Source: Strongylocentrotus droebachiensis (taxonomy: Eukaryota > Echinodermata > Echinoidea > Camarodonta > Strongylocentrotidae). Taken from it: DNA of 64,000 nt. The DNA lies in contig JAVYIG010007861.1 of NCBI GenBank assembly GCA_035222895.1, positions 32,244-96,243 of the forward strand. Direction: 5' to 3'. Each line of letters opens with the position of its first letter. Position 1 is the first letter of the stretch. Of the stretch, positions 28,001 through 41,500 are shown piece after piece. A program made the translations under genes and the position numbers. Below the pieces are notes generated by a model. It was not told the origin of the DNA. It did no database searches and worked only from the letters and a program-made list of their open reading frames with translations.

Positions 28001-29489
28001 AATCTCAATGTATGGAATTTCATAAGTTGACCTCTGTGACCCTTGACCTTTGACATACGTGCTCCAAAATCTAATCAGATCGTCTTCCTATGGTGATACA
28101 TACTATCCTTAAGTTTGAAGTTTAAATCTCAAATGGTTCTTGAGATATCGCGCTAACAAACTCAATACAAGGAATTTCATAAGTTGACCTCTGTGACCTG
28201 TGACCTTTGACCTACGTACTCCAAAATCTAATCAGATCGTCTTCCTATGGTGATAAATACTATTCCCGAGTCTTAAGTTTAAATCTTAAATGGTTCTTGA
28301 GATATTGTGATAACGGCCAAACGGGACGTACGGACGGACGGACGTACAGACGGACGGACGGACGGTACGACGTACGGACGGACAACCCGAAAACATGATG
28401 CCTCCGGCACCACCTTCGGTGGCGGAGGCATAAAAAGCTATTACAAAAATTGATGTACACGTATTTCAGCCAAAGCCATCATGGATAAATTTCCAAATTG
28501 TGGCAACACAAAGGGAAATTGTATAACAGGTAACATAAAAGAACGGAATGAAATAAATTATAGTTAGTTAATTAACTTACAGGCTTTCACTAACATAAAC
28601 AAATGCATTTAAGTAGGAATGTACATTTTATGTACTACTAACCCTGAATTTAACATCACTCTTTGATAAACTACTACTCCTGAGTTGGCCAAGACTTCTC
28701 CTGGATGATGGTCTACCACACTGACCTACAAGAGGCTTGACTGTATAATCCACATTATTATTCCCAGGATCTTCCATGGAGGGGGGTGTCCCCTCTCCAT
28801 GGGACTGCTCTGACCCCATTGCACTGTGGAGTCTGTCCCTACGACCACTGCAGCAGTGATACCGTAGCATCTAATACTACCGGCAGTGTCAACAAGATGA
28901 TTTAACCATAACAGCGCTTTCTCCTCTATTCATCTCTCTCTCTAGGACAACAGGGAATCTAGAGATTCTTTGTAGAGGCTGCTATTGTTTGTTCATCCAG
29001 TTAGAAGCAAGAGAGAGGATGCAAATAGGAGATTCCTGAGCCTGGATATCTGCCATGAAGGGACAGAAAAAGTCAACAAAGCAGGGACAGGGCTGAGGTA
29101 TTGAATGAAAGTGCCCTCAGAAGGCGGCATATTGATTAGTACTTTGTCTAAATTTATGTTATTGATTCTCCATGTCTTTTCTGACAATGAAAACGATTTT
29201 CAAGTGTCCTGGCAGGGCACATTCCATTCTATTAACACTTTTTTTACTCTCTGCACAAAAAAGTATGCACTATTTGACGGGAGGATTGCTTTGTGCAACA
29301 CATTGGCATGGCAAAATAATCTTGAATCCTTTGGTATAATCAATCCCATGATAAATACAGTATGGACCTGGGAGGCAATTAATGTGGCATATAAATAGCC
29401 TTCTACAATATTAATTCATTGGTGTCTCATACTCCTTTTTCTAATATTGGAAAAATAATTGCTCACTTTTCATAAGTTGAAATAGCTCT

Positions 29490-29526
<37 letters not shown>

Positions 29527-32500
29527 CCTCCCTCCCTCCCTCCCTCCCTCCCTCCCTCCCTCCCTCCCTCCCTCCCTCCCTCCCTCTCTCCCTGTCTTTA
29601 CTAAAATATTCAAATTTATGGATGTTTTTTTCCTGGGGTCCTAGTCATGAGTTATTCCATTAACTTGTTATTATTGAACGAACTACAATACTTGTAGCGA
29701 TGTCAGGCAAGCTTTGGACATGCTTTTGGGTTGTCAAGAACAAACTTTGTCTAAAAAGTATACATAAAATGTGAACATGTTGGTAAAACAGTCTATTGTA
29801 CAGACAGTTTAATATAGGGGCACATGTATTAGGGTCTAGTTTATACATCCTAAGAGTGTGAATCTGATGCTTATTAATGGTTTGAGTATCAGCTGTAGCA
29901 CTAGTGTTCTCTGGAAAGAAGTTAATCTACATTTTCCATTCTTGACCCAGGTGTAGTAAATGTGTAAAGATGAGATCAAGTCATGTATTGCATGTACAAT
30001 ACAAAATATGACTGTAATATATGTAAAAGAAAATATTACACTGATAGTATTCATTCTGATATTTTACTGCTCCCAGTGCTAAAGGGCCAACAGATACAAA
30101 AAAGGAAAATAAATAAAGGAGTAAAAGGAGGATATGTGCAAAATGTTTAACTTGAATCTGAATTCGAATTCGAATTTACAGTGCCAATCATGATTCATAC
30201 AAAATTCATACACATTAAGACAATCAGATAGAGAGAAAATTAAAAGGAAAAAAAGCTGATGGAAGTAGCAGAAAAGACTATCAAATTAAAACAAATATTT
30301 TGCAAATAAATATATATGTACAGGAAAGAACAAAAAGAGAACTGTGTTGTGTGACCTTTTGTTTTGAATGGCCTTTGAAAAGCTCTAAAGGCCTAAGCTC
30401 CCATTATCTCACTACATGGCCCTATTGATTGCACATCAAGTTAAGCTTTTGTGTGAATCAATCCATGGGTAAAACCTTGGATAAAGGTCTCATGTCCTCT
30501 TATTGTCTTATTACACAGCGTTAACCTTAAAGGTAAAGACCAGTATTGGTAACGCCCCAATTTCAAAAAATGAAATGGAAGCTCTTATTACCAATCATGT
30601 GAAAGAATATGTTTTGACTAATACATAATGATAAAAAATTTGCCGGGAAACCGCCTACTAATTCATATATTTGGTAAATTTGTTTCTCTCATGGTCATGT
30701 GAGAGATATAGGGTAGTCCCGTATACATCTTTCTGTGTATAGTGCTTGTAACTTTACGAAGAATGGGCCAAATTTCTTATCATTTTGATGATTCCAGAAC
30801 CTTGCAGATACTAGATGCTAGATGATCAACCTTTTCTGATCGATTCCACAACGTTTCTTTCACAATGCAATCGCATGACCATTACTGGTCTTTACCTTTA
30901 AGTTTTTGACCAATAAAAGTGCAATATTATGCTCTGGGTGAAAGAAGTGTCATTATTCCGCCCATGTGGAAAAGAACACCTTTCATTAGATCAATGATAA
31001 TATTCAGCCTGAAGGCAAGCAGGCAAGTAAAGTAGTCTCATTACTCTACCTCAATGCAAACTAGATGGAAATTAGACGAAAATCATGCCTACGCCATAGA
31101 GCAACATTTTTACTAACCAAAACAGAAGCAATTTTAAAAATTCAAGTCTGATTGCCGTAATCTATTAACAGGTTCTCAGAATATCGTGATTACAAGCTAT
31201 TTTTCATATGCATATATGACGAACCTGATTCAGAGAAGAAAAAATTAACATTTAGGTGTTTACGTTGGTAAAAATGATAAATATGTTAGCAATATGAACT
31301 GGGAGGGGAAAGTTGAAAAAATTATTAATATTCTTAAGACATGGAAAATGAGATGACTGACCTGTTATGGAAAATAATAAATATAAAATGTTTGATAATC
31401 CCTCAGCTCGTCTATGTAGGCACAGCTGTCTCAATGCCTACTCATATATGCAAGGCTTTACATAGAACCATATATGCATTTATATGGAATTCTAGACGTG
31501 AAAAGTAAAACGGAATGTTTGTATCGAATCAGAAAAGGAAGGGGGGCTTGATATGGTGGATTTGATTTTGAAAGCTAATTCACTATTAAAGATTATCTTG
31601 GATATATAAGTTTTTCAATGCAGATGATGCAATGTGGAAGACATTATTTTCATTTTGGACTGAAAAAGTTGGCGGGATGCCGTTATGTTTACAGTATAAT
31701 TGTCATATTAAACACATGAAAATGATATGTAAAAATAGTAATATTGTAGTTGATAATAAACCTCTGTATTTCCCGTCGTGGATAAAAGATGGAATATTTC
31801 AAATTAAACATGTTATAAATCAAGGTACATGGATAGATAACTCTCTATTCAATAAACATTTTGTTGTAAAGAATCTGTTGTTTTTATTCAAAAAGTCAAA
31901 ATTATGTGATGTGATGTGATGTGATGGTTAAAAAAAAGCATTCCCAAAATATTGGTCAAAAAATTTACATTTAAACAAAGCTTCAAGTCTCAATAAAACA
32001 ATGTACCTTGAGACAACTTTAGATGTTATAAACACTGAATAAACTAAAGCGAAAAGTCACTATGATTTAATGCTAGAAAAGAAAAAAAAGAAAGTTGGTT
32101 TCCATTTTTGGAAAAAATATTTTAGGCCTACCAGAAACATTTGTTTGGAAAGATGTATTTCAGTTCAAATTTAATGACCCAAGTGTGGCGGTAATCCATT
32201 AATTGGTTCTTGAGATGAGCTATTTTTGCATACATAATGAGCTGTGACCTTTGACCTCGTGACCCACATATCTAATCAGTTCATTGGCTCTACAAGATAC
32301 ATGCATGACCCAAGTGTGGCGGTAATCTATTAATTGGTTCTTGAGATGAGCTATTTTTGCATACATAATGAGCTGTGACCTTTGACCTCGTGACCCACAA
32401 ATCTAATCAGTTCATTGGCTCTACAAGATACATGCATGACCCAAGTGTGGCGGTAATCCATTAATTGGTTCTTGAGATGAGCTTTTTTTGCATACATAAT

Positions 32501-35500
32501 GAGCTGTGACCTTTGACCTCGTGACCCACAAATCTAATCAGTTCATTGGCTCTGCAAGATACATACATGACTCAAGTTTGGCGGTATTGATCGGTTCTTG
32601 ATATAATGTGATCATGAGCTATTTTTACATACATAATGAGCCGTGACCTTTGACCTCATGATCCAAAAATCTAATCAGTTCATTTGCTCTGCAAGATACA
32701 TACAGTTTGAGTTTGAAGTTTATTATCCAAACAAAAGTACATCATCAATATAACAATCAAATGTGAATGGTTAACATTGAAAGGATAAATGGGACCAGAA
32801 AATAGCATTTAATGCTAATCGTGTCTGGTACCACTAACACACAAAAGTATCACAGTAATGAATGAGAATGTAATGAATAAATACATGAATGAGTAACTAT
32901 GAATACATCTATACAATCTATGTATATGTTTTGTGATTAAATACAAAGCTTTGGTATTTTACACTAAATAAAAGATAAAGAATTATATAACATAATATTT
33001 ACAAAAAGACAAGAACCTTGGTTCAAAGTTAAAAACAATTATTCTATTAACATTTGTGATATTAGAGACTTAAGTTTGGCGAGAATCTATCAATCGGTTC
33101 TTGAGATAACGCAATCATGACAACGGGACGTACAGACATAAGTACGGACGGACTGACAACCCGAAAGCATAATGCCTCTGGCTACTTTGGAGGCATAAAA
33201 CATTGCTGCTAATTAGATGAGAATATTCAGCTTCTAAGCAGTTCAAAGAAAATTAAGTAGTTTCAGTGTATTCAACCTCAATGTGAAAAAGATCACCTCT
33301 CAATATATTACTGAGAATATTCAGTCTCAAAGTAAGAAGGCAATGAAGGTTAAAAGTCTCAGTATCTTGCCTCAGAGCAAAATGACACTGAAAGAAGTGT
33401 CAACATCAAGCCTTATAGCTGCAACAACAACCACATGAAAACAGGGGGTTTCTTTCAGAAGATCAACAAGACGATTCTCCTTATCTGGCCTTCAAATAAC
33501 AAGGCGATAAAAGTAATATCATTATTCAGCTAAAAAAAATATTTAAAAAACATCTTGAAAGATCAATGTAAATAGTCTCATAATTCAGCCTTAATGCCTA
33601 GTTCACACCGACGCCGAATGTCGCGCTTTAAATCGGCGATCAATTCGGCGACATTTTTTCAAAAAATCTCACGATCTCCTGAGATATGTTACGCTAAATT
33701 CACACCGACGCCGAATTTATGGGGCATTAAATCGGCGAGCAAAGCGGCGGCAAAGCGTAACAAAGCTTAATTAAAGCGTAAAGACCGTAATAGAGCGTGA
33801 GAAAGCTTTGAGCAATTCGGGACATTCGGCAAGAGAGCCAAAAATTTAAACTCTGTTAAGCTTTCCTACGCTTTGAGCAAAACTTTGATAAGCTTTAATA
33901 CGCTCTCCCCGCTTTACGCAATTCGTGACAGATCGCCTCAAATTTTTAAACAGTTTTAAAAAAATTGGCGCTCTTGCCGAATGTCCCGAATTGCTCAAAG
34001 CTTTCTCACGCTCTATTACGGTCTTTACGCTTTAATTAAGCTTTGTTACGCTTTGCCGCCGCTTTGCTCGCCGATTTTATGCACCATCAATTCGGCGTCG
34101 GTGTGAACTTAGCATAAATAAAATGTCTGCTTCACTGGATCAATGACAGAGTCTCTTACAAACTATAAAAAAAAAACAAGATTACATTTTATTAGATCAC
34201 ATGAGAAAAAACTTATTATTTAAAAAAAAGGCAATTAATTGTTAATTCCAAATAAAGCAATGAGAGTCCAGATTTTTCCAAAGAGGGGAGTTCCATATTA
34301 TTTCATTAGTACATAATGCTGGAAAGCTCAACAACATTATAACATCGAAGACACTTATGGGCATTTCCCCATGAGTACCTTAAAATAATGATTGTAAGCA
34401 TTTGGATGGCAATCTGTTTCCTCCCAAGATTGATTGAAGTTAAACAATAGAAACTCATAGGAAAATGTGGTCTTACACAAAGATACTTAATTGAAGTTGA
34501 GTTTTTAGGTCATAGCTCACCTGTAGTGTTTCAATCTTCTCTCTGCAGGTGTGGACTCTATCACTTTCCACCTTCTCCACAGCCTCGTTGACCTCAGCAA
34601 GCTGATCTTTGACCTTTGACACTGCTTCATCTAGTCTCTTGGAATCAGCCAATTGCTTGGTGCGTACAGCCTTCAGGTCATTGGCTGACCATAAGATGGT
34701 GTCTATATCGGTGGCCAGTGGCTCAAGGTCAGGATCTGATTGATCACATAGGTCTGCACTGTGTCTGGTCACATTTTTCATGTCTGTCTGATGAGACTGG
34801 ATGTCATCAATAAAGGCCTGGTGATTAAAATTGAATATATTATTTACAGTTAGTGCAACAAAATAATAATAATAACAAAAACATCAACAACAATAGTAAT
34901 AAAAACAATAATAATAATAACAACAACAGTGACGACTACGACGACGACACCGACACCACCACCACCACCACCACCACCACCACCACTACTAAACTAATAA
35001 TACTACTATATACTACTACCACTACCCCACTACCTCCCCAATCCTCTCCCTCTCTCACATTGTGCAACAAGTAAGCCTACTGTATATCTACATCACCATG
35101 CAAGCCGATACTTAAACGCAGCATCTAACATTCAGGATAACTTACATGTGACGTTTTCACAAGTTTGTTGGCTTCTGTTGGTTGGACTTGTGCTGGTATC
35201 TCTTGTTCTAGAGCCAGTGATTTCTGAGTCTGTTCCAGCCACTGTGCCAGGTCCTTCTTAGTCTTCTCAACTTGGGACCATCTACCAACTAGCTCCTCTG
35301 TCTGACCAAGCTGACTTTCAGTCTAAGGTGAAAATATACAAAATAAATCATCATTACCAGCATCTTGTTAAGCAAGTGACCAATGTCTTCTTTAAAAGCT
35401 GAGTAGTTCAAATTGGGGGCCAAAATGTGCCTACTTTACAGGGGAGCCCATCATTCTACCATACTTTTACATAAAAAAGGGTACAATAATTTATTAACTT

Positions 35501-38500
35501 CAATTTTAATCAAAACATTTAGAATTTGTATCCTGGTTCCTTCTTTGACAGTTAAATTATTGGACAAGCAAGTATTTACATAAAGTGTAGTCAAAGAAAA
35601 ATACTTTTTCATATTCGGCCACCATAATGGTTAGAAATTATACTTTATATTATTCTAAGAAAGCAACACTCTTACTTAAGGCAGGAAAGTGCTAAAAAAT
35701 AAGTAGCAAAGCAAAAATTCAGAACAGTAACAAAATGGTTCTAGCAGTTAGTAATTTTTTTACATTTTTTATGTACAATATCCTGTAAGACTTTGAATGA
35801 GGCACTCATTACCTGTTCTATGATTTGCTCTATCTCATCATTTACTTTGGTTGCTAAGGTAGCAGTAGTCAAGTCTCCTGGTCTCTCTTCTACTCTCTCT
35901 TCTGCTGCTTGGATAAGCTGACGGTGCATTAATGAGGTGTCCAAGATACCCTACATATCCATACAGCAGTAAAATCACTAAATTAGATATCTAGATATTG
36001 TATATACACAAAAACATCAATGAATTATTGAGGTGCCTGACACAGTACTCTGATGAAAGGCTTATTGACCTATGGTCCCCTCTATTTCACTATGGCTTCT
36101 AACCACCCCCCCCCCCCCTATTCCCGGCCACTTTCTGGTCCTTTTTCTACCCATTACAACAGTGCACTGTCCTCCTTCAACTTTGTAAGTGATCCTGTCT
36201 TTGGTGTTAGAGTCACAAAAGAATTGTTTTGTTTTAATTTCTTTCTCTTTTTTGCACTATCTCCTCTGAAGACACAGTATTCTGAGTAGTAATATCTACT
36301 TTGTATAAATATACATGTATTGATTAAAGATGCTTAAGAACAGAAAAATGTAACACATCCCATAAATAACAAGTTGAATTACAACAAAGCATGGTCTACT
36401 TCTTCATTAATAACAGAGCTTATATTTTTTGCAACATTTGTCAATGAGCAACAAACTTTCATCATTCTTTTGTTCTTCTGCTATACAGCATACTTGCTAC
36501 ACCGCTTTTCTCTCTGGTGTGTAACGAATGTCTAAAATTCTACACATGCCAGTATTTCATTCATTTATTCTTAATGCTGATGATAAAAACTTTTCACTCT
36601 CAGACCAAACCAAAAATGACACATGCAAAGACTTTTCACAGCAACACCAGTGTATTAAAAAATGTTTTTAAAAAAAGATCATATGAAGCATACCACATCT
36701 CATATCAACACAATACCGGTAGACATTTTTTAACATTCACTATTGTTAAATACCCCCAAAAATTGTTTTAGAATTGTGATTGTCACTTTTCAAATATCCA
36801 TACTACTGCAAATCTCACTATTACCAATATATTAAAAAATACTTGCACGTTAAGTTCAGGTCCCATTTCAATTGCACTCTGGGATAGTTAGGTGACCAAG
36901 TTGCTTCTGGTGTATTTTTGTGCGGCTGCACTGTGCATGCCATCATTGATGGCATATGTGTACTTAATTTTCTGACAGTAATTAGAGTGATTTATCATGA
37001 TTTTCAAGTGATTTCAAGAGTGGATCATTACAAAAAATGTATGAGAATATAGTTAAACATACTAATAATAAAATATTTGTATGTATGATGGGCAAGAGCA
37101 AGTAGAAACATAAAAATAATTACGTCAACTTTCCTTGGTTGAGTTCATTGGCAGATGCAAAAAATCTTCTAAAATAACTAACTGAGAGGACAACGAGGGT
37201 TTGTGGCTCGTTGGATGATCAACGGACATACTACGTTTTGGTGGGGTATATTGGTGATAGCAAGAATTATCATAGTAATGAACAACTTATTTTTGGTCAT
37301 GTACTTCTGTCCTTCAAGTTCAAATGCCCTTTTTTCATTTAGATGAAGTTAGATGAAGCAAAACTTTGGCTTTTAAGACTTGAGACATAAGATATGCTTG
37401 AATTTCACAATATTTTGTTGACAAGTATAAGAAAGGCAACCATGGCAGCTAATCACCTTGATAACTTCAACTTGACGTTCTGCATCTTCCAGGCTGTTAG
37501 TCTTGACCTTTGACCCTAGCGACATTGCTGGCATTTTCCCCCAAGCCTGTAAGAGCCAATCATGACATGACTGAAGAGTGTCAAGGTATTTCTGTTGCTG
37601 CTGAACAGCCACCTGTAACCGTGCCTGGATTTTTCTAGCTGTCTGATCCAGGTCTTCTAGCCCTTCTTCTAGCTGGGTTAGTTGCCCTTTCACTTGCCCA
37701 GACAGCTTGGGGTTGGTGTTAGTACTGGTAGGATCGACAAGAAGGATTTGGCCCTTGGTACGGGCATTATCCAGTTTGGAGGTGCAGGTTGCTAGTTCAC
37801 GCATGAGACTCTGAGATGATGGTTTAGTTAGTGAGTAAAGAGGTGGTAGAGAGCACAAGGCACCATACACCAATGTTAATAAAGCAGGCATGAATTATAA
37901 TGAACAATATAAAAGTAACATTTTTTTAGGAGATTAATAAAACCACCTTCCTGTTCTGTTCTGAGTTCAAAAGTCCAAGGTATTTGGTTGCTTCGTGTTC
38001 CATACATTACCAAGTATTGAAGAGTTACAGACATCAAATGTAACATTTTAATTCATAATATGTTAACCAAATACAGTCATCGGATATACTAAAATCTCGG
38101 ACATGGTAAGTAATCAATGGGGCAAAATAGCTTGGCCTTCCCACTGTGTTAGGAAAGTACATGTGACTAAAACTGGCGGTCGAGGATGATCAGTCCTAAA
38201 TACCGGAATTGTACGAGAGTAAGCAGGAGGCTTTGGGTAATAAATAACTGCATTAAAATGCATCTGTCAAAATATGAAAAATACACATGGAAGTCATATA
38301 GCTTTTAACAGGGAAGACCGCTTGAGGACTCTTATAGAAAATCCATGAGTAGTGACTGTTAGTTTTGTCTCTGGTTAGCCATCAAAATATAAATCAATTA
38401 ACAAAACGAAAGCAGATGTCATGCTGAGATATCTTACCCTCAAATCCCAATCATGGGATTGAGAATTTCAATGTGCATATATTTAAGATGCTTTTAGTTA

Positions 38501-41500
38501 CTGTCATGATCTACATGCATACAGGGATTAAAAAGGGTGTTAATATTGGAACAAATTGTCCATTTGTAATAAATTATTTCATTTTTCTTTAAAGTTTTAA
38601 TATCAATAATATAAAAGTACGGTATATGTTGTAATTTAAATGCAGACAGTTAAGCAAATTAGGCACAAAAGCAAATACACCCCCAAGACCTTGCAAATAA
38701 TGAAGTGATGTGATAAATAAAACTACTGTTATTTTTCCAGAGGTTGTTATACAAGCTGCAGTAATTGAATTTCATTGTACTTCCTCTTCATGCATGTTAG
38801 GAAACATTTCTAATATAATAAGGAATTGTCTGTTCAGAGCCAGAAGGACGATAACTCAGTCTTAAGTATATGAGATAACGCCCTTCTGGCTCCATAAAGG
38901 CACACTATAGAGTACCGAAGCTGTGACGTCATAAAAATCTATTTTTAGAATTTCTCAATTTTTTCTTCATATTCCGAAAGAACACCAAAAATAATGTCCG
39001 AATGTAGAAAACCAATTGAATATGTTAAATATTGGCTGAGTTATGACCATCCGAATGAATATATATGTCCTATGGGAACTCAGTGTTATATGCTCTGGCT
39101 CCTAACCATTAGGAGCCAGAGCATATAACACTGAGTTCCTATGGGGAGTATCTTTATTCAGATGGTCATATCTCAGCCAATATTTAACATATTCAATTGG
39201 TTTTCGACATTTGGACATTATTTTTGATGTTCTTTCGGAAAATGAAGAAAAAATTGAGTAATTCTAAAAATAGATTTTTATGACGTCACAGCTTCGGTAC
39301 TCTATAACATGAATCTGTTAATAATTTTTACAGGCAAGCGCTTCATTTCCCTGATAATACAATGGAAGTGTCATCAGTACATGAGGTAAACCATCTCTAT
39401 ATTCAAATATTCTGTATAATTTTCCAGCAGTCGGAGTGAAATACCATCTTATAAATGAAATTCACATAGTTAGCATAAAATATGTATCAAACATCTTATA
39501 AAATGAAAGTACATGCAGGAACAAGAAAACAGATTCACAGCAATATAACTCGCACACACAAAATCTGTGAGAGTTGTAAATGATTTAATACTAGACTTGA
39601 AGTGTCAATATCTTGACACTATTCTTAAAATGACATGTAATAAATCACAGCAAACAGTATATATCTGACATGACTTCACTTCCTAATATAACTGATCTTT
39701 GGAAATTACAACAAATTTGTTACATTTTATTGAAGAACGATATTGTCAAAAACCTTAATTGACAGAGTATAAGCTAGTTGGTTCCATATTAAGGATGTAA
39801 CTCTTTCCTAATTTTTCCTACTTTTACCTTTTTTAAAATTAATTATTCTTACTGGTCCCAAAGGATAAAGCACTAACCTGCTGTTTTGCCAGTTGTTCTG
39901 GTTCTTTGTTCTCCTCACCTATGGCCCCCTGGGAAGCAACATGCTGTGATACCTGTAACAGTGCCCTCTCAGCATCTCGTAAGGCTTCTTCATAATCCTG
40001 GTGCTTGCTCACATTAGATGCTAGCTCTGCACACATGCTCTGAGTGGACAATTCAATAGTCACATATGTACTTTTATTGATTGTATCGCACAATTCTGTA
40101 CGATTTGTTTATTTTTCAAATAAATGTTCTTACAAATTTGCGGCATTCGCTAAAATAACCCCCTTGCAAAAATGAAGGCTTATTCAATACTATCTCAAAA
40201 CATGATGTGTCCAAAGTGTAGTCAGTTTCATTTCCTGCACATTACCAATAATTTATCAAATAAATCTGTCAAAGTATACCAATTCCAGAACAAAGCTAAT
40301 TTCTGGCTCAACTTCAGCAAGCAAGTCAATTCTCATCCCCTCAGTCTATGAACTGTACCACAACATGATTTTGTTTAAATGGATTGCATGATTTCTATAG
40401 TGGATAAGTGGCCTTGACTGTTCCAAATGAGTTAACTCTTCTCTAGCTCACCTGGGCTTTCTTCAGGAGGTTTGCATATCTTTGTGCCAGTCTCCTTGAA
40501 TCCCCAAGCACATCTTTGGGTTGTATGTTGTGTTCCAAGAGTGGCTTGGCTCTAGACTCCACCTCTTCCAGATTACTTCCATGAGAGATTATCTCCCTCT
40601 CTAAGGTCTGCATGCATCAAAAGACACATATTACTAACTCCACATCAAAAACATTATGATAGCATGAAAAGAATTTTTTTTTCTTGTAAAAATGCTGTTT
40701 ACAAGAATTAGTGCCACTATTTATACAAGGTTAAATAAATGCACAAGGCTCACAGCTTTTAAGATTTGAAAGCTTGCAGCAGAATTTTACCAAGACCAAA
40801 TTTCAGCAATCCATGGGGAATATACCCCAAGTACATTATTGTTTCTCTTCTCAAGCCAATCCAAGAATATCATCTTTTCATCTCACAGTTACCCCTATGT
40901 ACGGCTTATTACACTCTCTGACATTAAACTATGACCCACATCTCAGACCTTTCCCTGCATCTAATATGACAAACTTGTTTATTATTTATCTTTCATAGAT
41001 ATGGTCAGTTATTAACAAACCTGGAACAAAATAAAGGAACAACCTACTTCAATCATCATAACAATGATAGAAAGCTAAGACAAACCTTTCTTTTCTCCAG
41101 CTCAGTGACTTTATCACTTAGCTCCATCATCTGCCCCATATCCATGGCAACAGTCCTCTCAGCATCATCCAACCACACCCCAAACGCAGCCTCTGACTCC
41201 TCATACTGTTCCCATTGGGTCATCTTCTCCCTCAGGTCATGATTAGTAGATTTCAACACTGATTCCAGGGAGCTCAAAGACTGCATCATCTCATCCAGCT
41301 GCTCTCTGATGACTTCTTGACCTGGGGCTGATGTATGGGTTACAACCTTTTGACCTTGATTGTGTGCCTCTTTGACCTTGCTTCTGATTTCATTCATAGA
41401 GTCCAGTACAGGCTGCAGGAATAAAAGTGATTTTTAACACATTTGTGTATTTGAAATTTGCGTTCATCTGCAATGTCACATTCATTATTTACAATACATA

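Noticed and set aside
28207-28398. Open frame with RTDGRTY repeats
   Set aside because: It is the translation of the GGAC-rich simple repeat at the end of the array.
34853-35074. Asn/Thr-rich open frame
   Set aside because: It is the translation of a compound microsatellite inside an intron.
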